The translations under genes were made by a program, and so were the position numbers. Shown piece by piece: positions 55,405 through 64,000 of a DNA stretch of 64,000 nt. This stretch comes from Shimia sp. (GTDB lineage Bacteria; Pseudomonadota; Alphaproteobacteria; Rhodobacterales; Rhodobacteraceae). The first letter of the stretch is position 1. The number at the start of each line of letters is the position of its first letter. The stretch lies in assembly GCF_022448905.1 (NCBI RefSeq), contig NZ_JAKVCW010000007.1, positions 124,001 through 188,000 of the forward strand, in the 5' to 3' direction. A model generated the notes under the pieces. That model did no database searches, was not told the DNA's origin, and was given only the letters and a program-made list of their open reading frames with translations.

Positions 55405-55863
55405 TTAGGCGCTGTCTTTCTTCAGCCCCTCGGCCAATCGGAAACCAATCCGGGAGGGGGCCTCGCCAGTGTCTTTCTGTTTTGGCAAAGCCCGAAGCAT
55501 GACGTTGAGCTGGCTAACGTGCTGCACCAATTGGGTTTTGATGCCGCTGCTGTCGGTGCCATAAAAGGTCACGATATCTGGATCAAAGAAGCCCATGCCC
55601 TCGATGCGCAACACACCCGCTTCGCCGCCGACAAAGCCCATGGCCACTTCGTGCTCGTTATCGAGCTGCTTTTCGAAGTTCTGAATGTAGAGGATCAGGC
55701 GTTCATAGGCCCATTCCGCCGCACTTTTCTGTTTCACCGGCTGTTTGGCGATGTCGTCGGGCACCGCAACGGTTTCCGCATCAGGGTCAGAATGCACCTC
55801 GTACAAGCGTGGCAAAGCCTCCGCTTCGATGGCTTCCGCGGTGGTTTTGATCTCATCAGTCAT
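55405..55863 (-). CDS. DUF6173 family protein
   Basis: A 152-aa soluble acidic protein. The core SAAEWAYERLILYIQNFEKQ and VAMGFVGGEAGVLRIEGMGFFDPDIVTFYG matches the DUF6173 pattern as I know it. The function is unknown. It follows the MBL-hydrolase gene on the same strand by 15 bases, so it is probably in that operon. Confidence 0.8.
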   Translation of the reverse strand: MTDEIKTTAEAIEAEALPRLYEVHSDPDAETVAVPDDIAKQPVKQKSAAEWAYERLILYIQNFEKQLDNEHEVAMGFVGGEAGVLRIEGMGFFDPDIVTFYGTDSSGIKTQLVQHVSQLNVMLRALPKQKDTGEAPSRIGFRLAEGLKKDSA

Positions 55864-55878
55864 AGGTGTTCGCGCCTG

Positions 55879-56922
55879 TCAGTCTATTCGTTGCCACAGA
55901 TACGCGCCGTCTTCGCGCGTCGTGCGGCTTGCAGCGCCAACTTGGTAAAGATGGTTGAGATGTGCAAGGGCTTCGACCAAAGCAAGACCGTAAGCCCCCC
56001 CATCAATTTGGCGTTTGAACAGCGGAAGGAAGCACTCTGCGGCGGTTTGTGGCGTGTCCAGATGCTCCAACAGGCGCTTGAGTGCACCGTGGTGGTTTTC
56101 GATCAGTTGCTTCATCCGCAAAGGCGCACCGGTGAAGGGCAGCTTGTGCCCCCCGAGGATCAGTTGATCGTCCCGGGCATATTGCTTGAGACGTTCGCAG
56201 GCTTCGAGCCAGTCGGCAACCGGATCGGCCTCGGGTTCGGTCGCGTAGACGCCAATGTTGGAGCTGATCGAGGGCAGAATTTGATCGCCCGACAGCACAA
56301 GGTTGTCATCCTGGGACCAGAAGGTGGCGTGCTCCGGCGCATGGCCGTTGCCGATATGTACGGTCCATCTGCGACCGCCCATCTCGATCACGTCATCCTG
56401 CTTGATGCGTTTGAAACCCAGAGGCATCGGCGCGACGACGTCGGCAAAATTGAACGGGCGTTCGCTGGCACGTTGGTTGTAGATTTCCTCGTCCATGCCG
56501 CAGGCGCGATAGAAATCCAGCGTTTCCTGACGTGGCACCGCCTGTTCGTCCAGTTGCAGCATGCGCGCAAAGAGCCAAGCCGTACGGGTGGTCCAAAGGC
56601 TGGCGCCGTGCTCGGTTTGGAACCAACCGGCGAGGCCAACATGATCGGGGTGGTGGTGGGTGACCACAACGCGCGAGATCGGTTTGCCGCCCAGCGGACC
56701 GGCCATCAGGGTTTCCCAGATGGCGCGGCCACGTTTGCTGTCAAAGCCGGTGTCGACAATGGTCCAGCTGTCGCCTTCGTCCAACGCGTAGATGTTGACG
56801 TGGTCGAGCTTCATCGGCAACGGCAGGCGCATCCAGAGGACACCAGTGGCCACTTCGATGGCCTCCCCCTCCGCCGGAGGGGTGTCCCATGGGTAGCGAA
56901 TGCCTGCCGCGCCGTCTTTCAT
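55879..56922 (-). CDS. MBL-fold metallo-hydrolase
   Basis: The 347-aa protein has the metallo-beta-lactamase metal motif THHHPDHVGLAGW, IVDTGFDS before it and GHAPEHATFW and LGGHKLPF after, followed by a C-terminal helical (winged-helix-like) domain of about 90 residues. The fold hydrolyses thioesters, lactones or glutathione adducts; the substrate is open. Its start overlaps the acyl-CoA dehydrogenase stop (ATGA), which suggests a shared pathway, perhaps acyl-thioester metabolism. Confidence 0.9.
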   Translation of the reverse strand: MKDGAAGIRYPWDTPPAEGEAIEVATGVLWMRLPLPMKLDHVNIYALDEGDSWTIVDTGFDSKRGRAIWETLMAGPLGGKPISRVVVTHHHPDHVGLAGWFQTEHGASLWTTRTAWLFARMLQLDEQAVPRQETLDFYRACGMDEEIYNQRASERPFNFADVVAPMPLGFKRIKQDDVIEMGGRRWTVHIGNGHAPEHATFWSQDDNLVLSGDQILPSISSNIGVYATEPEADPVADWLEACERLKQYARDDQLILGGHKLPFTGAPLRMKQLIENHHGALKRLLEHLDTPQTAAECFLPLFKRQIDGGAYGLALVEALAHLNHLYQVGAASRTTREDGAYLWQRID

Positions 56923-58640
56923 CAGGCTGCGCCCAGATCTTCTGGCGTGATCGCATAGAGGTCATCTGCGCCCTGCATCGCGTGCACCAGCACACCGGCG
57001 TGTTCCGGCAGCAGGCGCTGCATGTAGAAACGGGCCAGGCGCGTGCGTGCGCCGTCGCCGCCTTCGGCAATGGCGGCGCGCAGGTGGAAGTAGCCGCCCA
57101 GCACGCGAGCAAAGCCGCGCAGGAAGGGCACGGAGCCGGCAAAGCGGTCGTTCATGTTGCCTTGCGCAACCATCCATTCGGTGGCTTCGCGCAGGGTCTC
57201 GGTGGCCTGCCACAGCGGCTCGGCCAAATCAGACATGCTCTCGCGGACTTTTTCAGCGCAATCTTCGATTTCATCAAGCAGCGCATAGGCGGCGTCGCCC
57301 CCGTCCATCAGCTTGCGGGCCACGAGGTCCATGGATTGGATACCGTTGGTACCCTCATAGATCGCTGTCACGCGCACATCGCGGGAATACTGCGCCGCAC
57401 CGGTTTCCTCGATGAAGCCCATACCGCCGTGGACTTGCACACCATCTTCAGAGACCTTGATGCCCACATCGGTGCCGAAGGCCTTAGCAATCGGGGTCAG
57501 AAAGGCGGCGCGGGCTTTCCAATCCTTGTCACCGGTGGCGGTGCCCATGTCGATCGCCACGGCACAGGCCATTTCGATGGCGCGGGCGGCAAAGATGTCT
57601 GCCTTCATACCGGCCAGCATGCGGCGCACGTCAGCGTGGTCCACAATGGTGCCGCCGCCTTCAACCGGAGTGCGGCCCTGTTTGCGCTCCATCGCGTAGT
57701 CCAGCGCCTTCTGGTAGGCGCCTTCCGCAGCGCCAACACCCTGACCGCCCACACCCAGACGGGCGTTGTTCATCATGGTGAACATGCATTTCATGCCGTC
57801 ATGCGCGTCGCCTACGAGCCAGCCTTTGGCGCCATCAAACTGCATCACCGCCGTAGGGGAGCCGTGCAGACCCATTTTGTGCTCCAGACTCACCACTCCC
57901 AGAGTGTTGGCCACGCCGGGGTTGCCGTTTTCATCCGGGATGTATTTCGGCACTATGAAGAGGCTGATGCCTTTGGTGCCGGGCACGCCATTGGGCAGAC
58001 GGGCCAGCACGAGGTGGCAGACGTTGCCGGTGAAGTCGTTGTCGCCCCAGCTGATGTAAATTTTCTGACCTGTCACGGCGTAAGAGCCGTCGCCATTGGG
58101 CTCGGCTTTAGAGCGCAATGCACCGACATCGGAGCCTGCGGCAGGCTCGGTCAGGTTCATGGTACCAGCCCATTCACCGGTGATCAGCTTTTCCAGATAG
58201 GTGGCTTTGATCTGCTCAGAGGCATGATGCTCTAGCGCTTCGATCTGGCCTTGGGTCATCAGCGGGTTGAGTTGCAGCGACAGGCAACCAGCCGCCATCA
58301 TCTCATTCACCGCGGTGGTGATGGTGTGGGGCAGACCCATGCCGCCGTATTCCGGCGAGGCGGAAGTGGAAATCCAGCCGCCTTCGGCAATGGCTTTGTA
58401 GGCTTCGGCAAAACCTGGAGAGGTGCGCACAACGCCGTTTTCCAGAACCGCCGGGGTCAGATCGCCGTTGCGGTTGATCGGCGCCATGACCTCCTCAACC
58501 ATCTTGCCCGCTTCCAGCAGGATCGCCTCGGTGGTGTCGCGGTCCGCGTCGGCAAAGCGCTCGGTGGAGGTGACTTTTGCAAAATCCACCACGTGGTCAA
58601 AAAGGAACTGAATATCGGTTACTGGGGCGCGAAAGGGCAT
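56922..58640 (-). CDS. acyl-CoA dehydrogenase, long (DmdC/FadE-related) type
   Basis: The 572-aa FAD enzyme starts MPFRAPVTDIQFLFDHVVDF and has the flavin-binding WAGTMNLTEPAAGSDVGALR region, KIYISWGDND, and a C-terminal extra domain of about 130 residues as in methylmercaptopropionyl-CoA dehydrogenase (DmdC) and its paralogues. Several paralogues exist in each Roseobacter genome, so a DMSP role cannot be claimed. GGAGAG precedes the ATG at 58640; an extension to 58787 is not supported. ETF and ETF-QO would take its electrons. Confidence 0.9.
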   Translation of the reverse strand: MPFRAPVTDIQFLFDHVVDFAKVTSTERFADADRDTTEAILLEAGKMVEEVMAPINRNGDLTPAVLENGVVRTSPGFAEAYKAIAEGGWISTSASPEYGGMGLPHTITTAVNEMMAAGCLSLQLNPLMTQGQIEALEHHASEQIKATYLEKLITGEWAGTMNLTEPAAGSDVGALRSKAEPNGDGSYAVTGQKIYISWGDNDFTGNVCHLVLARLPNGVPGTKGISLFIVPKYIPDENGNPGVANTLGVVSLEHKMGLHGSPTAVMQFDGAKGWLVGDAHDGMKCMFTMMNNARLGVGGQGVGAAEGAYQKALDYAMERKQGRTPVEGGGTIVDHADVRRMLAGMKADIFAARAIEMACAVAIDMGTATGDKDWKARAAFLTPIAKAFGTDVGIKVSEDGVQVHGGMGFIEETGAAQYSRDVRVTAIYEGTNGIQSMDLVARKLMDGGDAAYALLDEIEDCAEKVRESMSDLAEPLWQATETLREATEWMVAQGNMNDRFAGSVPFLRGFARVLGGYFHLRAAIAEGGDGARTRLARFYMQRLLPEHAGVLVHAMQGADDLYAITPEDLGAA

Positions 58641-58755
58641 CGGTCTCTCCGGCAGGCTTGGCATTACTTGCGGCTGCTTGTATGCAGCTTTGGGCCTTAC
58701 GATAAGGGCCTTGTTGAACCGATCACAGAAAAACGCAGCGTCACAGGAGCGCCCC

Positions 58756-59703
58756 GTGGACACAGAACCCCTCTCCCCCGACGCCACTGGCTTTGCGCGC
58801 GCAGCATCGGTTTTGCAGGGGGGCGGATTGGTGTCTTTCCCGACGGAAACGGTATACGGGCTTGGCGCAGACGCGCGTCAGGACAAAGCTGTAGCGCGGA
58901 TTTTTGAGGCCAAAAACCGCCCCACTTTCAATCCGTTGATTGTGCACGTGGCGGATGTGGCTGCGACAAAACGCTACGTGCATTGGAATGACATGGCAGA
59001 CCGTCTGGCCGCCGCCTTCTGGCCCGGGCCGCTCACCCTTGTGCTGCCACTGCGAGATGATTCTGGATTGTCGCCACTTGTGACGGCCAACCTGCCAACC
59101 TTGGCGATCCGCGTGCCGGAACACCCGGTGGCGCAAGCTTTGCTGTCCACATTTGACGGGCCAGTGGCCGCACCGTCCGCCAATCCATCGGGCAAAATCA
59201 GCCCCACCCGCGCGCAGCATGTGATCAATGGCCTATCCGGTCGGATCGAGGCTGTGGTGGACGGCGGCGACTGTGGGGTTGGCGTGGAAAGCACCATTCT
59301 GGGCCTGTTTGACGAGCCCACTTTGTTGCGCCCCGGTGGGTTGCCACAGGAAGCAATTGAAGCCGCTCTGGGACGTCCGGTTGTGATCCGCTCGGAAGCT
59401 GATCCGCTTATGGCACCGGGGCAAATGCTGTCTCACTACGCGCCTGGCGCGTCGGTGCGCCTGAACGCGGTCGAGATCGTGAACGGCGAGCGCCTGTTGG
59501 GGTTTGGCAAGGTTGATGGAGCGACTTTGAACCTCAGCGCAGCCGGCGATTTGACCGAAGCCGCCGCCAACCTATTCCACCACCTGCACGCGCTGGACGC
59601 CGATGGCGATGCGCCTATTGCGGTCTCGCCCATTCCGGACCATGGACTTGGGCGCGCAATCAATGACCGGCTGCGCCGCGCGGCTGCACCCCGGGATACA
59701 TAA
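58756..59703 (+). CDS. L-threonylcarbamoyladenylate synthase (Sua5 type), GTG start
   Basis: The 315-aa protein forms threonylcarbamoyl-AMP for the t6A modification of tRNAs reading ANN codons. The YrdC domain spans about residues 12-200, with GGLVSFPTETVYGLGADA at the N-terminus, KNRPTFNPLIVHV and APSANPSGKISPT; a Sua5 C-terminal domain follows after PGQMLSHYAPGA. AGGAG lies seven bases before the GTG at 58756; an ATG at 58678 would add an unlikely N-terminus. It is divergent from the acyl-CoA dehydrogenase gene. Confidence 0.93.
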   Translation: MDTEPLSPDATGFARAASVLQGGGLVSFPTETVYGLGADARQDKAVARIFEAKNRPTFNPLIVHVADVAATKRYVHWNDMADRLAAAFWPGPLTLVLPLRDDSGLSPLVTANLPTLAIRVPEHPVAQALLSTFDGPVAAPSANPSGKISPTRAQHVINGLSGRIEAVVDGGDCGVGVESTILGLFDEPTLLRPGGLPQEAIEAALGRPVVIRSEADPLMAPGQMLSHYAPGASVRLNAVEIVNGERLLGFGKVDGATLNLSAAGDLTEAAANLFHHLHALDADGDAPIAVSPIPDHGLGRAINDRLRRAAAPRDT

Positions 59704-59717
59704 AATAGAAAAAGGAC

Positions 59718-60302
59718 TTACGCGTGTCCTGCCGCGGAGCTGAGCGTTAGCGGATCCACCCCAATGCTCTTAAGCGCCTCGGCCCATTTGTCCGAGTTCT
59801 TGGTGTCAAAGACAATCTGATCGGTGGCATCCGCAATCAGCCAACCATTGTCGCTGATCTCGTTTTCCAATTGCCCTGGCCCCCAGCCGCTGTAGCCCAG
59901 CAAGGTGAGCGCCTTATGCGGCCCCAAATCCTGCGCCATGTCGTCGAGAATGTCCTGTGTTGTGGTCAGGGCAAAGGTCGCGCCAACTTCGAGATTAGAC
60001 AGGTCGGATTTGTATTCTGGCGAATGCAGCACAAAGCCACGCCCGGTTTCAACTGGGCCGCCAAAATGCAGAGAAGAGGCCGACTCAGGGGATTTGGGTT
60101 TGATCGAGAGCTGCTCAAACAAATCCGAAAGCTTCACGCCATCAATCGCCTTGTTCACGATCAACCCCATGGCGCCATCTGACGAATGTGCACAGAGGAA
60201 CACCACCGAATGGGCAAAACGCGGGTCACTCATGCCAGGCATGGCGATGAGCAGCTGTCCGGTTAAATCCATTTGTGTGTCAGTGTCTTGTGTCGTGTCC
60301 AA
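59718..60302 (-). CDS. YqgE/AlgH family protein
   Basis: The 194-aa protein has the family pattern LTGQLLIAMPGMSDPRFAHS and HSSDGAMGLIVNKAIDGV, then HFGGPVETGRGFVLHS and LGYSGWGPGQLENEI. The family is widespread, of unknown function, sometimes linked to alginate regulation. The start is probably the TTG at 60302, six bases after GAGG; an ATG ten codons later (60272) has no visible ribosome site. Confidence 0.9.
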   Translation of the reverse strand: MDTTQDTDTQMDLTGQLLIAMPGMSDPRFAHSVVFLCAHSSDGAMGLIVNKAIDGVKLSDLFEQLSIKPKSPESASSLHFGGPVETGRGFVLHSPEYKSDLSNLEVGATFALTTTQDILDDMAQDLGPHKALTLLGYSGWGPGQLENEISDNGWLIADATDQIVFDTKNSDKWAEALKSIGVDPLTLSSAAGHA

Positions 60303-60453
60303 GGGGACCTCATACGTTGAATGTCGACGTCTTCTTTCAACATGTGTTTCCCAGAGAGTAGACGCAAGAGGTAAGCAAACTGTTTCAATCGCTCTCGGTT
60401 TTCTGATCGGATTGTGAGTTGGATTTTAACCCGGTTTGGCCCATGTGTGGGGC

Positions 60454-61272
60454 ATGAAGACACACTCCCTCCTCCCCTCGCTGGCGCTAGCCGCGCTGAT
60501 CGCCCCTGCCCTTTTGCCTGCAAGTGCATCTGCGCAATCCTTTGATCAGGTGGTGCAGGCCGAGGTTTTGCCCGGCTGGCGCGACGCGGAGGGCAACCAT
60601 ATGGCGGCGGTGAAGATCACCCTGAACCCCGGCTGGAAGACCTATTGGCGCGCGCCGGGGGACGCGGGCATTCCACCGCAGATCACCTGGAGCGGATCGC
60701 GCAATATGGGCAGCGTGGCGCTGGAGTGGCCTACACCGGAAGTGTTTAACCAAAACGGCATGCGCTCGATTGGCTACAGTGATGAACTTGTGTTGCCGGT
60801 GCGGATTGCGCCGAAAGATGCAGGCAAGCCGGTGCGGTTGAAAGCCACGTTGGATATAGGTGTTTGCCGCGATATCTGTGTGCCGCAACGCCTAAAAGTG
60901 AAAGCAGAGCTGCCGCCCAGTGGCGCGCGCGATGCGGAGATTACAGCGGCGCTGGTGGATCAGCCGTTAACGGCACGCGAAGCCGGCGTCGGCAAAGTGA
61001 CTTGCAAACTGTCGCCAACCTCAAACGGTGTGGCGCTAAAGGCGACCATTCACATGCCCAGCGCTGGCGGTTCTGAAGTGGCGGTGGTGGAAACCGCCGA
61101 TCCCCATGTCTGGGTGGCGGAAGGCACCACCAAACGCCAGGGCGGCGCATTGGTGACCGAAACCGAGATGATGCATGTGGACGCCAGTTCTTTCATGGTG
61201 AACCGCGCCGATCTGCGGTTCACCGTGCTGGGTGCCAACCATGCGGTGGATATTATTGGCTGCTCAGGCTGA
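60454..61272 (+). CDS. secreted DsbD N-terminal-domain-like protein
   Basis: The 272-aa protein has a signal peptide (cleavage after ASA) and then a domain like the periplasmic alpha domain of DsbD, with WRDAEGNHMAAVKITLNPGWKTYWRAPGDAG and the Cys pair in GVCRDICVPQ. It lacks the membrane and thioredoxin parts of full DsbD, so it is a free periplasmic domain that might take part in thiol-disulfide exchange or copper handling. Its end overlaps the end of the RND gene by nine bases on the other strand. Confidence 0.86.
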   Translation: MKTHSLLPSLALAALIAPALLPASASAQSFDQVVQAEVLPGWRDAEGNHMAAVKITLNPGWKTYWRAPGDAGIPPQITWSGSRNMGSVALEWPTPEVFNQNGMRSIGYSDELVLPVRIAPKDAGKPVRLKATLDIGVCRDICVPQRLKVKAELPPSGARDAEITAALVDQPLTAREAGVGKVTCKLSPTSNGVALKATIHMPSAGGSEVAVVETADPHVWVAEGTTKRQGGALVTETEMMHVDASSFMVNRADLRFTVLGANHAVDIIGCSG

Positions 61273-64000
61273 TGCTGATTTGTTGCGTCCGCGCAGCATC
61301 ATCCAGGCGACGCCGACCAAATAGCCTCCGAACGAAATTAACCATGCCCCGACGAGGAACAGCAACAGCGCTGGGAAAGTGCTGTTGAAGGTTTCCGTGG
61401 GCAGGCCAGCTTGCGCCAGAAGCGGATGAATCTCACCGTTCAGCAACACCCAGCCGAAAGTTGCCACCAGCCATGCAGCGATAACTGTTGCACACAAGAG
61501 CACGCCAGCGCGTATGCCTTTGGCACGGGGGGCGCGGCGCAGGGCCTGCATCTGGCGGGTGACATCATACTGGATCGCCACCAAAGCCGGCACCACCAGA
61601 AGCACAAGCAACATGCCAAAACCCAACCCGTAGACCAGTGTGATCACGGTAGGTTTGAGAAACTGCGCCTGCGCGCTGCGTTCAAACAGCAGAGGAGCAA
61701 GGCCCAACACGGTGGTGGCCGTGGTTAGGAACACTGGGCGCAATCGGTCGGCGGCGCCGTCAATGATCGAAGGGATCACCCCGCGGTCTTTGGCGTAGTC
61801 GTCAATTGTGGTGATCAGCACGATGCTGTCGTTGATGATGATGCCGGTCATGCCCAGCAGGCCAACAACCGTGAACATCGACAGCGGCACGTTGTGCCAC
61901 CAATGGCCATAGATCGTACCGACCAGACCAAAGGGAATGATCGCCATAACCACCATAGGGCGGGTCCAGCTTGAGAACACCCAGGCCAGCACCAGATAGA
62001 TGCCGGCAAGACAAAGGATCAGTCCTGAGCGGGCGTCATTGAGGAACTCGTCTTCCTGCTCCGCCAAGCCTGCGAGTCGCCATTCGACCTGCTTTTCGCT
62101 GGCAATGGTCGGTAGAATGTCGCTGCGCAGCTGTTCCAGGATGGCTTCGGCGCGGGCCGGGTCATCCTCAGAGATATCGCCGGTCACAGAGATCAGGCGC
62201 ACGCCGTTTTCACGGCGCACGGTGGAGAAGCCGGTGCGACTTTGCACGGTCACAACATCTGCGAGCGGCACGTAAGCCCCGTTTGGGGTGCGCATCAGGC
62301 TGCCTTCTAGGAAGTCTGCGGTGAGTTCCCCTTCGGGCAGCTCAATGCGGATCGCGGCGCTGCGGGGGCCGTCGGGATAGGTGGCAGCTTCGATGCCGTT
62401 GAGGCGATGGCGCAAGACCTTACCTAGGGCGTCAATGGAAAAGCCCAGCGCGCGACCTTGCGGGGTCAGCTCTAGGATCAGCTCTTCTTTGTCGTAACTG
62501 AGGTTGTCCTCGACGGCGGAGACCTCACCAAACTCTTCCAGCGCGGTTTTTAAGGCTTCGCTGGCGGATTTGAGCGTTTCGCTGTCAGCGCCGGAGAACT
62601 GTACGTCCAGCGCATCACCGCCGGGACCGGAGCGCCAGCCTCGGAAGCTGATGGTTTCCACCAAGGGGTGGCGCGCGACACGGTCTTGCAGCTCGCCGAC
62701 GAAGGCAAAGCTGGAATAGGGGCGCAGGTCGGCATCGATGAGTTCAATGGCAATGCTGCCCAGCAGATCAGGATCAAGGCTCTCTGAGCCGGGAATGGAG
62801 CGGCCGGAGTTACCGCCTATCTCCGCAATGACATAGTCCAGAGGGTTGGTACCAAACCGCTCCTCGTAGTCTTTGCCCAATTCTTCTGTGGCCCGTTGCA
62901 TCTCTTTCATCATCGCCAGGCTGTCGGCGCGAGAGGCGCTTGGCAGCATGGCGAAGTTACCGGTCACCGAGCCGCGTTCCGGCGCGTTGAAAAAGCGCCA
63001 TTTTACGTCACCGCCTATGAACAGCGCCGCTTGCATGGCCAGAGCAACCACGGCCACCGCCATGACAGGATACCGTGCCCAGATCACAAAGCGCATGAAG
63101 GGGCGGAACAGAGTTTCGCGCACCCAGCGGAAGCCGCGGTTCACCACGCGGGAGGGCACATCGTACCAATGCTCTTTGGCGGAGTTTTTAATGGCATGTG
63201 CCATGTGGTGTGGCAGGATCAGGAAGCATTCGACCAGAGACGCCATCAGCACCACAATCACTGTGAACGGGATGTCCGCAATCAGATCGCCAAAGCGACC
63301 GCCAATAAAGGTTAGGCCAAAGAAGGCAATCACGGTGGTGATGGTGGAGGAAAACACCGGCAGCGACATGCGTTTGGCGGCGTTTTCGGCCGCTACAAAT
63401 GGTGTCTCATTGAGGCGGCGCGCGCGGGCGTCAGCGTGTTCTCCCACCACAATTGCATCGTCGACCACAATACCGAGTGTGATGATCAGGCCAAACAGCG
63501 AGATCATATTGATCGTGAGCCCGGCCGCATACATCAGAGCTACGGCGGCAAACATCGCCGTTGGAATACCAGCGGCCACCCAGAAGGCCGTGCGGGCATT
63601 CAGGAACAAGAACAACAGCACGATCACCAGAGCCAGCCCCATCAGACCGTTGTCAATCAACAGGTTCAAACGTCCGGTAATCGCCTCTGAGCGGGTGCGG
63701 ATCAGCTCGATTTTCACGCCTTGCGGCAAGGTCGCCTGCATCTCGGCTGCAACATCTTCAACCACCGCCTGCATCGCAATGGCATCCCCGGCCTCTGTCC
63801 GATCTACACGAACTGAAATTGCTGGATCTTCGCCAACAAAATAGGTGCGGTTGCGATCCACGCCCTCAACGCGCAGAGTGGCCACGTCGTCCACGGTCAG
63901 TTTGGTGCCATCGGAATTGGAGCGCAGCACAATGCCGGCGATCTCATCCGGGGCGCGTTTTTCCACCCCTGTGCGCACACGAGCAAAGGCCCCCGTTACG
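61264..64000 (-). CDS. RND-family efflux permease, 5' end outside the window
   Basis: About 912 codons of an RND (AcrB/CzcA-like) inner-membrane pump; the N-terminal part lies beyond the right edge. Seen are membrane helices in two groups, the family pattern ITLGIVVDDAIVVGEHADARARR (with the two Asp of the proton relay in helix 4) and FIGGRFGDLIADIPFTVIVV, then a large periplasmic loop, and a second group with MTGIIINDSIVLITTIDD and LLVLLVVPALVAI. The substrate is unknown; neither the membrane-fusion nor the outer-membrane partner is in the window. Confidence 0.93.
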   Translation of the reverse strand, partial: VTGAFARVRTGVEKRAPDEIAGIVLRSNSDGTKLTVDDVATLRVEGVDRNRTYFVGEDPAISVRVDRTEAGDAIAMQAVVEDVAAEMQATLPQGVKIELIRTRSEAITGRLNLLIDNGLMGLALVIVLLFLFLNARTAFWVAAGIPTAMFAAVALMYAAGLTINMISLFGLIITLGIVVDDAIVVGEHADARARRLNETPFVAAENAAKRMSLPVFSSTITTVIAFFGLTFIGGRFGDLIADIPFTVIVVLMASLVECFLILPHHMAHAIKNSAKEHWYDVPSRVVNRGFRWVRETLFRPFMRFVIWARYPVMAVAVVALAMQAALFIGGDVKWRFFNAPERGSVTGNFAMLPSASRADSLAMMKEMQRATEELGKDYEERFGTNPLDYVIAEIGGNSGRSIPGSESLDPDLLGSIAIELIDADLRPYSSFAFVGELQDRVARHPLVETISFRGWRSGPGGDALDVQFSGADSETLKSASEALKTALEEFGEVSAVEDNLSYDKEELILELTPQGRALGFSIDALGKVLRHRLNGIEAATYPDGPRSAAIRIELPEGELTADFLEGSLMRTPNGAYVPLADVVTVQSRTGFSTVRRENGVRLISVTGDISEDDPARAEAILEQLRSDILPTIASEKQVEWRLAGLAEQEDEFLNDARSGLILCLAGIYLVLAWVFSSWTRPMVVMAIIPFGLVGTIYGHWWHNVPLSMFTVVGLLGMTGIIINDSIVLITTIDDYAKDRGVIPSIIDGAADRLRPVFLTTATTVLGLAPLLFERSAQAQFLKPTVITLVYGLGFGMLLVLLVVPALVAIQYDVTRQMQALRRAPRAKGIRAGVLLCATVIAAWLVATFGWVLLNGEIHPLLAQAGLPTETFNSTFPALLLFLVGAWLISFGGYLVGVAWMMLRGRNKSASA

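Noticed and set aside
61639..61648. TGTGATCACG inside the RND permease gene
   Set aside because: It is coding, unpaired, and unrelated to TCA genes; the residues encoded are an ordinary membrane-helix segment.

Overview
The window is a chromosomal stretch of an alphaproteobacterium, almost certainly a member of the Rhodobacterales (Roseobacter group); the genus cannot be fixed from these data. The grounds are gene content and order: a TCA-cycle supercluster (sdhCDAB, mdh, sucCD, sucAB, lpdA) joined to two genes of the ethylmalonyl-CoA pathway (mesaconyl-CoA hydratase and a malyl-CoA thioesterase/Mcl2-like protein), phaAB next to each other, a DUF4175/TIGR02302 protein beside lysA and argH, ftsEX beside plsC, and a Moco cluster. 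I see no rRNA or tRNA gene, no CRISPR array, no transposase, no prophage gene and no convincing pseudogene. Only two genes are cut by the window: an FAD-binding dehydrogenase at the left end and an RND efflux permease at the right end.

Layout. 0-5.5 kb: leftward sdhC-sdhD-sdhA-(secreted 184 aa protein)-(sulfotransferase-like)-sdhB, ended by a clear terminator and followed by a 50-codon gene. 5.7-10 kb: leftward mcl2-nnrU-DUF1737-mch-DUF4344-DUF1194. 10.2-11.7 kb: small accessory genes. 11.8-25 kb: rightward mdh, then sucC-(165 aa)-sucD-DUF805-sucA-sucB-(134 aa)-(89 aa)-lpdA, with one leftward glycosyltransferase between mdh and sucC. 25-29.3 kb: leftward ftsE-ftsX-plsC-PNPOx-like with a divergent zinc-ribbon protein. 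29.3-35.5 kb: leftward argH-lipoprotein-DUF2834-lysA-DUF4175. 35.5-40.1 kb: TlpA-like thioredoxin, secreted protein, EAL protein, phaA, phaB. 40.1-50 kb: LysR/EamA pair, YdcH, TrmN6-like, DUF2007, polyprenyl diphosphate synthase, TPR protein, ETF-QO, greA. 50-53.3 kb: fdhD-mobA-mobB-moeA. 53.4-64 kb: azlCD, cytochrome aa3 subunit IV, MBL hydrolase and acyl-CoA dehydrogenase, a Sua5-family protein, YqgE, a DsbD-like domain protein and the RND permease.

How the genes work together. The left third encodes 2-oxoglutarate dehydrogenase, succinyl-CoA synthetase, succinate dehydrogenase and malate dehydrogenase, plus two steps that handle methylmalyl-/malyl-CoA. phaAB makes 3-hydroxybutyryl-CoA from acetyl-CoA, the entry to both polyhydroxybutyrate and the ethylmalonyl-CoA pathway, so the two loci are linked metabolically. 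ETF-QO and the acyl-CoA dehydrogenase serve acyl-CoA oxidation into the quinone pool, as does SDH.

The most interesting signals are non-coding. (1) A 10-bp palindrome TGTGATCACA occurs as phased pairs upstream of both sdhC and sucC, each pair followed by an A-tract and an ATCCA segment, and as a single near-copy upstream of mdh; this looks like one regulon for the scattered TCA operons. (2) An iterated 11-bp unit with consensus RATACCGACGY, one helical turn long, occurs as 3-4 tandem units at three separate intergenic places. (3) A TTGCCGCA-G-TGCGGCAA palindrome precedes phaA and its right part recurs before phaB. (4) Compound palindromic elements sit exactly where extra genes of lighter base composition interrupt the suc cluster.
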